Source: JBBQVO01 sp038211505 (GTDB taxonomy: Bacteria; Chloroflexota; Dehalococcoidia; DSTF01; JACRBR01). From it: a stretch of 6,491 nt of DNA. The notes below the pieces were generated by a model. That model did no database searches and had not been told where the DNA came from. It saw nothing but the letters and a program-made list of their open reading frames with translations. How positions within the stretch are numbered: the first letter of the stretch is position 1; the number at the start of each line of letters is the position of its first letter. Shown here piece after piece: positions 1-5,966 of this stretch. A program made the position numbers and the translations under genes. The stretch is taken from NCBI GenBank assembly GCA_038211505.1, contig JBBQVO010000180.1:1-6491 (forward strand), in the 5' to 3' direction.

Positions 1-1
1 C

Positions 2-379
2 TTCCGCCTGCGCGCCGATGCGGCCGAACGCCCGCGAGGCCAGCGATGGGACTGGGTCTTCATGCTCGCGCTCGATCTCCAAGTCCTCTGCGGTTTGCTG
101 CTCTATTTCGGACTCAGTCCATACACGAGCGCGGCCATGAGTAACATCGGATTGGCGCTGCAGGATCCAGTCTTGCGCTTCTGGGCGTTCACGCATGCCG
201 GGACGATGTGCGTCGCCCTCGTCGCGGTGCGGGCGGGCCGCGTGTTTGCGATGGGCGAACCGGCGTCTCCGGCGCGCCGGAACGGACGCTACATTTGTTT
301 CGGGATCGCGGTGCTCGCGATGCTGGCGGGAATACCATGGCCAGGCTTGGCGAACGCGCGGCCGCTGTTCAGGTTCTAG
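2..379 (+). CDS. Small multi-pass membrane protein (cytochrome b-like family), 5' end missing
   Basis: The reading frame is open from base 2 of the window to TAG at 377-379, giving 125 visible residues; the true start lies outside. Three hydrophobic stretches are visible: one around DLQVLCGLLLYFGLSP, one around the THAGTMCVALVAVRAGR region, and one near the C-terminus ending IPWPGL. The pattern of DLQ plus a glycine/leucine helix plus YFGLSP, followed by a histidine-led helix ending in GR, resembles a family of roughly 140-150-residue integral membrane proteins often loosely called cytochrome b-like. The single His in the second visible helix could be a ligand, but nothing here proves haem binding. 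The downstream DUF1801 gene starts 16 nt after this stop, so the two may be co-transcribed. The family assignment is from memory of the motif pattern; function is unknown. Confidence 0.7.
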   Translation, partial: FRLRADAAERPRGQRWDWVFMLALDLQVLCGLLLYFGLSPYTSAAMSNIGLALQDPVLRFWAFTHAGTMCVALVAVRAGRVFAMGEPASPARRNGRYICFGIAVLAMLAGIPWPGLANARPLFRF

Positions 380-395
380 TCTTCAAGGGGAGACC

Positions 396-815
396 ATGAA
401 GAAGTCGAGCGCGCGCGAAGGCCAGTCGGCGTCGGCACTCATCTCGAAAAGGATTGCCGACCTCGGGGACTGGCGCGGGAAGACCCTCAGCAGGATGCGC
501 AAGCTGATCAAAGCAGCCGACCCGGACATCATCGAAGAGTGGAAATGGATGGGCACGCCGGTCTGGTCCCACCACGGCATCATCTGCACAGGCGAGTCCT
601 ACAAGAAGGTCGTAAAGCTGACCTTCGCGAAGGGCGCGGCGCTGAAGGATCCGTCCCGTCTCTTCAACTCGAGCCTCGACGGTAATGTACGTCGAGCGAT
701 CGATATCCCTGTGGGGGAGGTGGTTGACGAGGTCGCCTTCAAAGCGCTTGTTCGTCAGGCTGTCGCTCTGAATACTGCCGGCAAGGCGACATCTAAGAAG
801 AAAGCCAAGCCCTGA
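396..815 (+). CDS. DUF1801 domain-containing protein
   Basis: This encodes 139 residues. The ATG at 396 is preceded by a good Shine-Dalgarno stretch (AAGGGGAG at 385-392), which decides the start over upstream in-frame possibilities. The core carries hallmarks of the YdhG/DUF1801 fold: a helix rich in charged residues (RMRKLIKAADPDIIEEWKW, residues 33-51), the turn GTPVWSHHGIICTG (53-66), YKKVVKLTFAKGAAL (69-83), and the segment SRLFNSSLDGNVRRAID (87-103). The family is cytoplasmic, small and widespread, distantly related to the frataxin/CyaY-like fold, with no settled biochemical function. The C-terminus ends in a lysine-rich tail (KATSKKKAKP). No signal peptide or membrane segment is seen. 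It follows the membrane protein gene by 16 nt and is followed by a short hairpin. Confidence 0.85.
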   Translation: MKKSSAREGQSASALISKRIADLGDWRGKTLSRMRKLIKAADPDIIEEWKWMGTPVWSHHGIICTGESYKKVVKLTFAKGAALKDPSRLFNSSLDGNVRRAIDIPVGEVVDEVAFKALVRQAVALNTAGKATSKKKAKP

Positions 816-817
816 GT

Positions 818-835
818 CTGTGCCGTTGTGCACAG
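818..835 (+). terminator. Short hairpin after the DUF1801 gene (possible weak terminator)
   Basis: CTGTGC (818-823) and GCACAG (830-835) form a perfect 6-bp stem with a 6-nt loop, beginning 2 nt after the DUF1801 stop. It lies in the 54-nt gap before the next gene. No T-run follows, so it is not a canonical intrinsic terminator. It could attenuate or protect the upstream mRNA, or be chance. The palindrome TGTGCACA (827-834) overlaps its right arm. Confidence 0.25.
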
Positions 836-869
836 CTGGACGCTTCGACGCGTGCGATGCTGAGGCAGC

Positions 870-2615
870 ATGCAACGCGGCTCGCGGCGATGGTGGATCT
901 CAGCGGCACTGCCATTCGTCGCGTTCGCTCTCGTCGGCTCCGCACATCAAGCGGCGGGGAGCAAGACCATCCTCGATCTTCAGCCGTTCAGGCAGACGCA
1001 GTCCATTCACATCCGCTCCAACGCGGGACGTGATGGCTCCGCGACGCTGATCAACCTCAATCCAGCGATCAACGCCTGGTATGTGCTCGAGGTGGGTTGG
1101 ACAGGGGCGGCGATGCGTTCGTATCACCTCGAAAATTCGCATCCGGAACGGCAAACGCTGCAGCTGGACGAGAAGCATCCATCCAGCCTGATGATCAGCG
1201 AGGGCGCGACCGTACATGCCTGCGATCTGTTCGCCGCCGGGCCGCCCGATCTTGTCGAGCAGGGCCGAGGATCGCCGCGCATCTTTTCGCCGCTGTGCGA
1301 GTCACGGATCTATCTGCGCAACTCGGCGGTGGGACACCGCACCGGCCTCGAGGTGATGACGGAGTTCTTCCGCGATCGCGTCTGGGGCGGGGAGTCGGTG
1401 ATCGATCTCGGCCATCAATTACTCGCCGACTCGAACCGGCAAACCGGATTGCTGAAGGTGGACGTCCGCACCGTCGCCGCGATCCGCTCCCGTCTGTCAG
1501 GGCCGCTCCCGGCGCTGATCGATCCGGCATTCGCCGATCGCGTGATGGCGGTGCCCAGCCTCGGGATCAGCGTGACGGACGCGCCAGGCGGCAGCCTCGC
1601 CCCGGGAGCGTGGTACGACACAGGCACTCCTGGAAGCTACGTCAGCGTGTTTCAGCCAGGTGTCATCGACCCGCAGATCCTCCGGAGCAACACGCTGGCG
1701 CGCCCACTCGACACGATCGAAGCGTCATCGCTCTGCTACCTCGTCGCATTCGATCTCGATCGGTTCCGTCTCGGCTACGCCCGCGGCACCGAGCACCCCG
1801 AAGTCGACTGGTCCGAACACATCACCGCCCGGATGAGGGATGGCCAACTACCGGGGCCAGACGGCATCGGCGACATCGCACCACTGGTGGGCACCGGCTT
1901 GTTACCACCGGACGAAGTTGGGCGAACGGTCGCCGCCTTCACGGCCGGCTTCAAACGCGCGCACGGCGCGTTCCTCACAGGCGATCTCTCACTCGTGAAT
2001 CACGGCAGCCACTACGGCTTCATCGAAAACGGTGTCGTCTTCAGCAAGCTGCAGCCGGGGATGGCGACGATTCTGGTGAGGGCCGATGGCGGCGTCGAGA
2101 TGAAGACGTGGGAGGAGAAGGACAACGCGCTCCTGCCCCGCATCAGGTTTGCACGCCAGAACGGGGTGCCGCTGGAGGTGACGGACCCGGTGTCGCAGAG
2201 TCCGGTCCCAGGGAGTCTCGTCACCTCATGGGGGCCGGGCAACTGGTCGGGGTCCTCAGATCGCAAGCTGCGGACGATGCGGTCGTCAGTGGCGCTGCAG
2301 ATCTCCGGCGGCAAACGCTACCTGGTCTTCGCGGTGTTCTCGTCGGCGACGCCGTCGGCGATGGCCCGGGTGTTTCAGGCCTACCGTTGCCAGTACGCGA
2401 TGCTGCTCGACATGAACGCTCTTGAGCACACCTACTTTGCGTTCTATCGCGCCAGCGGACCTGCGCTGACGGTCGAGTACCTCATGACCGGCATGCGAGA
2501 GGTGGATACGAACAACTCGATTGGATCCCGGCCGGTGGTGCGCTTCATCGGCTATCCGGACAATCGCGATTTCTTCTATGTGATGCGACGCGACGAGGAC
2601 AGGGGGCGCCAATGA
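870..2615 (+). CDS. Exported protein with C-terminal phosphodiester glycosidase-like (NAGPA/DUF2233) domain
   Basis: This encodes 581 residues from ATG 870, with GAGG at 862-865 four nt upstream. The N-terminus looks like a signal peptide: RR at 6-7, a hydrophobic core to about residue 23, and a likely cleavage near AHQA (25-28). Residues about 35-340 match nothing I recognise. From about 355 the layout follows the phosphodiester glycosidase fold: FTAGFKRAHGAFLTGDLSL (357-375), a GSHYGF turn (379-384), an RFARQNGVPLEV segment (426-437), an Arg-Ser strand (471-472), a YLVFAVF strand (484-490), and a C-terminal LLDMNALEHTYF (512-523). In the family that last segment normally reads like NLDGGGS; here the glycines and serine are gone, so catalysis is doubtful. 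Family enzymes such as human NAGPA remove GlcNAc from phosphodiesters. The substrate here is unknown. The gene overlaps the next by ATGA, so the two are coupled and probably act together outside the cytoplasm. Confidence 0.75.
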   Translation: MQRGSRRWWISAALPFVAFALVGSAHQAAGSKTILDLQPFRQTQSIHIRSNAGRDGSATLINLNPAINAWYVLEVGWTGAAMRSYHLENSHPERQTLQLDEKHPSSLMISEGATVHACDLFAAGPPDLVEQGRGSPRIFSPLCESRIYLRNSAVGHRTGLEVMTEFFRDRVWGGESVIDLGHQLLADSNRQTGLLKVDVRTVAAIRSRLSGPLPALIDPAFADRVMAVPSLGISVTDAPGGSLAPGAWYDTGTPGSYVSVFQPGVIDPQILRSNTLARPLDTIEASSLCYLVAFDLDRFRLGYARGTEHPEVDWSEHITARMRDGQLPGPDGIGDIAPLVGTGLLPPDEVGRTVAAFTAGFKRAHGAFLTGDLSLVNHGSHYGFIENGVVFSKLQPGMATILVRADGGVEMKTWEEKDNALLPRIRFARQNGVPLEVTDPVSQSPVPGSLVTSWGPGNWSGSSDRKLRTMRSSVALQISGGKRYLVFAVFSSATPSAMARVFQAYRCQYAMLLDMNALEHTYFAFYRASGPALTVEYLMTGMREVDTNNSIGSRPVVRFIGYPDNRDFFYVMRRDEDRGRQ

Positions 2616-3616
2616 AACTCAATCGTCTGCTGATCGCCGGGCTCTTCGCGGCGTGCGCATCGGCCGGTCTCGCCGGCTACGTGTCCATGCGCGAGCAGAA
2701 TGAGCCGCTGCTCCGCAAGCTGCAGAGCGTTCATCACGTGTCGGACGCGCAGATGGCGGACGTCCGGCGCATTTTCACGAAGTCCGGGTACATCGGTCAG
2801 GGTAATCCCGCCGTCACCCGTCATCCCGCAACGACCGAGCAGTGTGAGGCGAAGCTGAAGGGTCTCAACGTCAGCTATGAGAACCCGGCGTTCGAGAAGG
2901 TCTGCAAAGGGAAATATATGGCCCCGTTGTATGACCCGAAGACCGGCCGCGCCGAAGACGCCAAGGCCTGCATCGATCAGTTCGAGTTCCCCGATATTCC
3001 CTGCGAGTATCCCGTCGTGTGGGTCAAGGCGCGGGAGGCGGCGGAGATCTGTTCGGCGATCGGCAAGCGGCTATGCGATGCGGATGAATGGGAGAGCGCG
3101 TGCGACGGTTCGCTCGAGCCGCCCGACTACCGCTTCGACCTCGCAAAGGGGGTCGCAGACGACGTCGCCATCCGCCGCATGCGCGCGGCTCACAATCAGT
3201 CGGATGCGCCGAGCAAGCGATGGAGCTACGGCCCCGAGTACAAGAAAGGCGTCTGCGCGACGTCGAGCCAGAAGAGCGCCGACTGCGCCGGCGACGGCTG
3301 GAGCAAATGCGGCTCGAATACGTTTCCCGACGGAATGTTTCCGGGATGTGAGAGCCCGCTGAAGGTCTACGACCTGAACGGGAATGCGGCCGAGCACATG
3401 AACCTGCCGATCCGGCCGGAGCAGATGTCGAGTCGCGGCAGCCGGGAGCTAGGCTACACGGAGATGAAGGGCAGTTGGTTCGTGTTCGACGCCTATCGCG
3501 CGCACGAGGACTGGTGCCGTTGGCGGGCGCCGTTCTGGCACGGGACCAAGGTGATGGACGAGCGCAGCCACGCTAATTACCATCTCGGATTCCGCTGCTG
3601 CAAAACCCTGGAGTAA
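2612..3616 (+). CDS. Exported cysteine-rich SUMF1/FGE-fold protein, probably not a formylglycine-generating enzyme
   Basis: This encodes 334 residues. Its ATG (2612-2614) overlaps the TGA of the preceding gene, indicating translational coupling. The N-terminus has K, R and a hydrophobic core (residues 5-22), giving a signal peptide or membrane anchor. C15 in FAAC is a poor lipobox. FGE-sulfatase fold landmarks are CIDQFEFPD (120-128), VVWVKAREAAEICSAIGKRL (135-154), CDADEWESACDG (155-166), VYDLNGNAAEH (252-262), KGSWF (286-290) and GFRCC (326-330). Sixteen cysteines are present, fitting a disulfide-stabilised secreted protein. In true aerobic FGE the active site reads C-x-R-Y-R-C; here the equivalent is W-C-R-W-R-A (301-306). 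The second catalytic cysteine is Ala306 and the first is displaced by one position. I infer a binding or structural role, perhaps with its upstream partner, rather than sulfatase maturation; no sulfatase gene is visible. Its last 44 bp overlap the convergent gene. Confidence 0.8.
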   Translation: MKLNRLLIAGLFAACASAGLAGYVSMREQNEPLLRKLQSVHHVSDAQMADVRRIFTKSGYIGQGNPAVTRHPATTEQCEAKLKGLNVSYENPAFEKVCKGKYMAPLYDPKTGRAEDAKACIDQFEFPDIPCEYPVVWVKAREAAEICSAIGKRLCDADEWESACDGSLEPPDYRFDLAKGVADDVAIRRMRAAHNQSDAPSKRWSYGPEYKKGVCATSSQKSADCAGDGWSKCGSNTFPDGMFPGCESPLKVYDLNGNAAEHMNLPIRPEQMSSRGSRELGYTEMKGSWFVFDAYRAHEDWCRWRAPFWHGTKVMDERSHANYHLGFRCCKTLE

Positions 3617-4583
3617 ACGTCGAGAGCGTGGCGGCCGGCTGCACGAGGCTGCCGAACACCGCGCGGATCGACCCCTCATCGCTGAGGACGGACGCGGCGA
3701 CCGGATCCTGCAGGATGTCGCGCACCGGACGTAGCGCGCCGTTCTCCCACGCCATCTCACTCACCAGCCGGATTCCGTGGCTGTAGTCCTCGTAGCAGAC
3801 GCCATGGACCGTGCTCAACGGCTGAATCGGTGCGCCGCCCGGCCGCTGCCAGCCGTAGATCGCGATGCGTCCTGGCGTTCTCGCCAGCATATTGGTGATG
3901 ACGACGTCCTTCTTGTGGCCCGACACCAACGCGCCCAGTGCCACAAAGGCGGCGCGGGCCTGCGCCTGGATCAGCGCGTTGTGATGTTCGTAGTAGCCGG
4001 TCGAGCTCATCTGCGGCCCCGGCGTCAGCGGCTCGGGCACGAAATGGAAGGCCGACTGCGCGTACACCGCGTTGACAATCCGCTTGGTGGGAAGCAGGAA
4101 GCCGAACTGCGCCGCCACCGCAGTGGCGGTCTCGAGATTCATCGGGATCCGCAGGTAGTCCTCGTCGGATCCGATGGCGAGATAGTCGGGCATCACAAAG
4201 ACGGTCGCCGCCTGCGTGATCGCGCCCTGCGCGGCGGTCAGCGTGACCGGGGCCAGCCGCCTGAGAAACGTCGGGATGTTGCCTTGAATGACTTCGTGGA
4301 GCACGGCCCGCTCGCGTTGCCGCAAGTCCATTCGCCGGACGGACTCGACGAACTGCGAGCCGGTGAGCGCCGCTGCCGATCGCTGGGGTATGCGCCGGGT
4401 GAGTTCGCCGACTGTCGCCAGCAGCTCCGGACGGCCCATCGACCAGGCGCTGCCATGCGCCGGCGTCGCCCATTGTGACCACAGGGCAATGAAGCCGAGC
4501 AGTACGATCAAATGTCGGGTGGTTGCGTTCAGTGAGTGCACCTGTTGAGGTTCGTGAACGGCGAAGGAGCTTGATGCTACCAC
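3573..4583 (-). CDS. Conserved secreted protein of unknown function
   Basis: This encodes up to 336 residues from GTG at 4583. An alternative GTG at 4541 would give 322 residues and place the signal peptide closer to the N-terminus; neither has a clear Shine-Dalgarno. The hydrophobic segment HLIVLLGFIALW (24-35), followed by PAHGS (41-45), is a probable signal peptide. Conserved-looking stretches are FLRRLAPV (106-113), PDYLAIGSDEDYLRIPM (132-148), YYEHHNALIQ (197-206), SGHKKDVVI (221-229), YGWQRPGGAPIQPL (243-256) and VHGVCYEDYSHGIRLV (259-274). I recall this motif set from uncharacterised exported proteins in Acidobacteria, Bacteroidetes and others. The recurring His, Asp and Tyr residues (H200, H201, H260, D266, H269) suggest a hydrolase-like or metal site, but this is inference. 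The family usually seems to end soon after the SDEG motif (301-304); about 30 further residues here look like an extension into the neighbouring gene. Confidence 0.8.
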   Translation of the reverse strand: MVASSSFAVHEPQQVHSLNATTRHLIVLLGFIALWSQWATPAHGSAWSMGRPELLATVGELTRRIPQRSAAALTGSQFVESVRRMDLRQRERAVLHEVIQGNIPTFLRRLAPVTLTAAQGAITQAATVFVMPDYLAIGSDEDYLRIPMNLETATAVAAQFGFLLPTKRIVNAVYAQSAFHFVPEPLTPGPQMSSTGYYEHHNALIQAQARAAFVALGALVSGHKKDVVITNMLARTPGRIAIYGWQRPGGAPIQPLSTVHGVCYEDYSHGIRLVSEMAWENGALRPVRDILQDPVAASVLSDEGSIRAVFGSLVQPAATLSTFTPGFCSSGIRDGN

Positions 4584-4599
4584 ACACCACTGCGATAAT
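4571..4599 (+). promoter_or_regulatory. Sigma70-type promoter for the 38-residue membrane microprotein
   Basis: TTGATG (4571-4576) and GATAAT (4594-4599) are separated by exactly 17 nt and match the consensus hexamers at 4 of 6 and 5 of 6 bases. The expected transcription start, about 7 nt past the -10, falls at 4606-4608, on or next to the ATG at 4608. It lies inside or just upstream of the 5' end of the minus-strand gene, depending on that gene's start. Confidence 0.5.
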
Positions 4600-4607
4600 T
4601 TCGGCGA

Positions 4608-4724
4608 ATGTCAGTGACGCTCGCGGTCGTGGGGCTGCTCGTGCTCGTGCTTGTGGCGGTGATCGCCAGGATCGCGATTCGGTCGCTGCGGCTGTTCATC
4701 CGATCGCTGTGGCCCCACTCTTAA
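4608..4724 (+). CDS. 38-residue single-helix membrane microprotein
   Basis: ATG 4608 to TAA 4722-4724 encodes 38 residues. Residues 3-19 form one strongly hydrophobic helix (VTLAVVGLLVLVLVAVI), followed by a basic amphipathic tail with four arginines (ARIAIRSLRLFIRSLW) and PHS. Such a layout is typical of small bacterial membrane proteins with N-terminus outside and a cationic cytoplasmic tail. It fills most of the 137-nt space between the two flanking minus-strand genes, does not overlap conserved coding on the other strand, and sits right behind a promoter-like sequence. No ribosome binding site is visible, so it would be leaderless. Its TAA and the rhodanese TAA share the palindrome TTAA at 4721-4724. 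Function is unknown; a GTG/CTG-rich chance ORF remains possible. Confidence 0.5.
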   Translation: MSVTLAVVGLLVLVLVAVIARIAIRSLRLFIRSLWPHS

Positions 4725-5038
4725 TATCTGGGTATTGATGAGTCGACGAGCTGCGACCAGGCGTCGATCCCGCCGCGCAGGTTGAACAGGTTTTCGAATC
4801 CCAGCCCCTGACAGTATTCCGCCGCCGACTGACTGCGGATGCCGTGGTGGCACTGGAACACGAGCGGCGTGCTGCGATCGAGGGTCAGCAGGTAGTCGTG
4901 ATACGCCTGATCCAGCAAACGCGCGCCTTCGATTTTCGCCAACTCGCGTTCCCCCTCGGTGCGAACGTCCACGAACTCGAACGTCGCGCCGCTGTCGATC
5001 ATCGCTTTCAGTTCCGGTGCGGACAATTGTTGAATCAT
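4721..5038 (-). CDS. Single-domain rhodanese (sulfurtransferase)
   Basis: This encodes 105 residues from ATG 5038; a GAGG lies 10 nt upstream (5049-5052), a little far. It is a complete single rhodanese domain: FVDVRTEGERELAKIEGARL (22-41), the active-site loop C63-H-H-G-I-R-S69 with the catalytic Cys63, and GGIDAWS (89-95). The C-terminal VDSSIPRY and the CHHGIRSQ loop closely resemble the rhodanese half of monothiol glutaredoxin-rhodanese fusions, here without a glutaredoxin. There is no signal peptide, so it is cytoplasmic. Rhodaneses carry sulfur as a persulfide on the catalytic Cys; the partner is unknown. It follows the SDR-like gene closely and is probably co-transcribed with it. Its stop shares TTAA with the convergent microprotein. 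Confidence 0.92.
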   Translation of the reverse strand: MIQQLSAPELKAMIDSGATFEFVDVRTEGERELAKIEGARLLDQAYHDYLLTLDRSTPLVFQCHHGIRSQSAAEYCQGLGFENLFNLRGGIDAWSQLVDSSIPRY

Positions 5039-5050
5039 CGATGGTGAGCC

Positions 5051-5711
5051 TCAGAGTCCGTTGATGTCGCGCTTCGAGAATCGGCTTCGGTGCGGCACCG
5101 CGCTTGGCGATCCGCAACATCCCACGTCCGATCTGCTCGGTCGTGGTCACGAACTGCGGAAACGATTTGTAGAGAAACGGCCAGAGCGGCCGCGTCAGCG
5201 TGTAGGCAAAGCGGTAGAGCGGCGTTCTCGACGTCATGCCGTGCATCGGGATGATGCCCGCCGGGCGGATCACCGTCACCGCTTTGAACGGCAGGCGGAG
5301 CAGTGCGTTCTCCGTCTGTCCGCGCACGCGCGCCCACATCACGCGCCCGTGCTCGCTGCTGTCGGCGCCGGTGCCGGACACGTAGATGAACGTCATGCCT
5401 GGATTCAGCCGCACCAGCGTCTGCGCGGCGGCCAGCGTAATGCCGAAGGTCACGCGGCGGTAGTCTGCTTCCGCCATACCCGCCGATGCGACGCCGAGGC
5501 AGAAGAAGCACGCGTCGAAGCCCGACAGCTGAGACTCGATCGAGGAGAAGTCGGTGAGGTCAGGATGGACGATTTCGTGCAGTTTCGAATCCCGCTCACC
5601 CGTGGCGCTCCGCCCGATCGTCACCACGCGTTGAACATCGGCGTCGAGCAGGCACTCCCGCAGCACGCCTTGCCCGACCATGCCGGCGGCGCCGAAGAGG
5701 ATGATGTTCAA
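5051..5711 (-). CDS. Atypical SDR / NAD(P)-binding epimerase-like protein with probable C-terminal frameshift
   Basis: It starts at TTG 5711; no ATG or GTG alternative fits and the Rossmann strand begins at once. MNIILFGAAGMVGQGV gives the NAD(P) motif G7-x-x-G10-x-x-G13. Further segments are FFCLGVASAGM (69-79), FIYVSGTGAD (108-117), MWARVRGQTENALLRLPF (125-142), IRPAGIIPMHG (148-158) and VTTTEQIGRGML (188-199). The usual SDR catalytic Tyr-x-x-x-Lys is not seen around 125-131, as in atypical SDRs that bind the nucleotide for other purposes. As read, the frame goes on past residue 214 into 150 low-complexity Arg-rich residues covering the whole rhodanese gene. Adding two bases in the CGCGC run at 5068-5072 instead gives an ending ARDINGL and TGA at 5051-5053, a natural end of about 220 residues. 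The product is predicted cytoplasmic and in one unit with the rhodanese. Confidence 0.8.
5068..5072 (-). other. Probable 2-nt deletion in a CG run (frameshift site)
   Basis: The minus strand reads GAAGCGCGACATC. Adding one CG unit changes E-A-R-H-Q to E-A-R-D-I-N-G-L-stop, which looks like the normal end of this protein family. A GC dinucleotide run is a common place for both assembly error and natural slippage; sequence alone cannot separate them. Confidence 0.55.
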
Positions 5712-5718
5712 CGCCGGA

Positions 5719-5745
5719 ATTCTAGCGTGATTTGCCGCGCGTCAG
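5719..5745 (-). promoter_or_regulatory. Promoter for the SDR-like/rhodanese unit
   Basis: On the minus strand TAGAAT (5724 to 5719) is followed by TCCGGCG and the TTG start at 5711, so the transcript should begin at or within a base or two of the start codon. A weaker -35, CTGACG (5745 to 5740), lies 15 nt upstream and overlaps the stop codon of the preceding small membrane protein. No Shine-Dalgarno precedes the TTG. Confidence 0.5.
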
Positions 5746-5924
5746 AGGGAACGCGCGCGATACGCCATGTAGACGAAGACGATGATGATGAACAGGAGCA
5801 CGAACCGCGCGACGCCCATCATGCTGGTCCGCGCGACGTGTCGTGTGCCGGTCGGTTTGATGCCGGTGACGGCAGCCACCGCCGTGATGACCATTGCAAG
5901 GATGAGCCAGGTGTACCAAGTCAT
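5742..5924 (-). CDS. Small two-helix membrane protein
   Basis: This encodes 60 residues from ATG 5924. Two hydrophobic segments (about 4-20 and 41-56) flank a polar loop, GIKPTGTRHVARTSMMGVAR (21-40), that reads as a conserved motif: a proline/glycine turn with basic residues. The C-terminus is basic (YRARSL). I believe short proteins with this GIKPxGTR loop occur in Acidobacteria, but no function is known to me. An AGG about 3 nt before the ATG is the only candidate ribosome binding site, and a -10-like TAACTG (5937 to 5932) is poor. The ORF in the third minus frame overlapping it is arginine-rich and discarded. The gene ends just before the SDR promoter, whose -35 overlaps its stop. Confidence 0.72.
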   Translation of the reverse strand: MTWYTWLILAMVITAVAAVTGIKPTGTRHVARTSMMGVARFVLLFIIIVFVYMAYRARSL

Positions 5925-5966
5925 GCCTGGTCAGTTACAAAAGCCGGGCCACCGCCGCGCGCCGGG

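Noticed and set aside
1097..2425. 442-codon open frame on the plus strand inside the glycosidase-like gene
   Set aside because: Arg/Pro/Ala-rich composition without motifs; it is a high-GC out-of-frame shadow of the 581-residue gene, which has recognisable domains.
870..2615. Possible twin-arginine signal in the glycosidase-like protein (RR at residues 6-7)
   Set aside because: The context RRWWISAA lacks the usual S/T-RR-x-F-L-K pattern; an ordinary Sec signal is more likely.
2612..2671. Lipoprotein lipobox around C15 of the SUMF1-like protein
   Set aside because: The residues before the cysteine are F-A-A with Phe at -3, a poor lipobox; a plain signal peptide or anchor fits better.
3757..4590. 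277-codon minus-strand frame, and a 233-codon plus-strand frame at 3777-4478
   Set aside because: Both are shadows of the conserved secreted protein; composition is Arg/Ala/Gly-rich and no motif is present.
4611..5072. C-terminal 150 residues of the unbroken SDR-like frame
   Set aside because: Low-complexity Arg-rich sequence covering the complete rhodanese gene in another frame; best explained by the frameshift at 5068-5072, not by a fusion protein.
5925..5966. GC-rich gap with TTTT on the minus strand, resembling a terminator after the short hypothetical gene
   Set aside because: GCCGGGC occurs twice (5943-5949 and 5961-5967) but as a direct repeat, not an inverted one; only about 4 bp could pair, so no credible stem.
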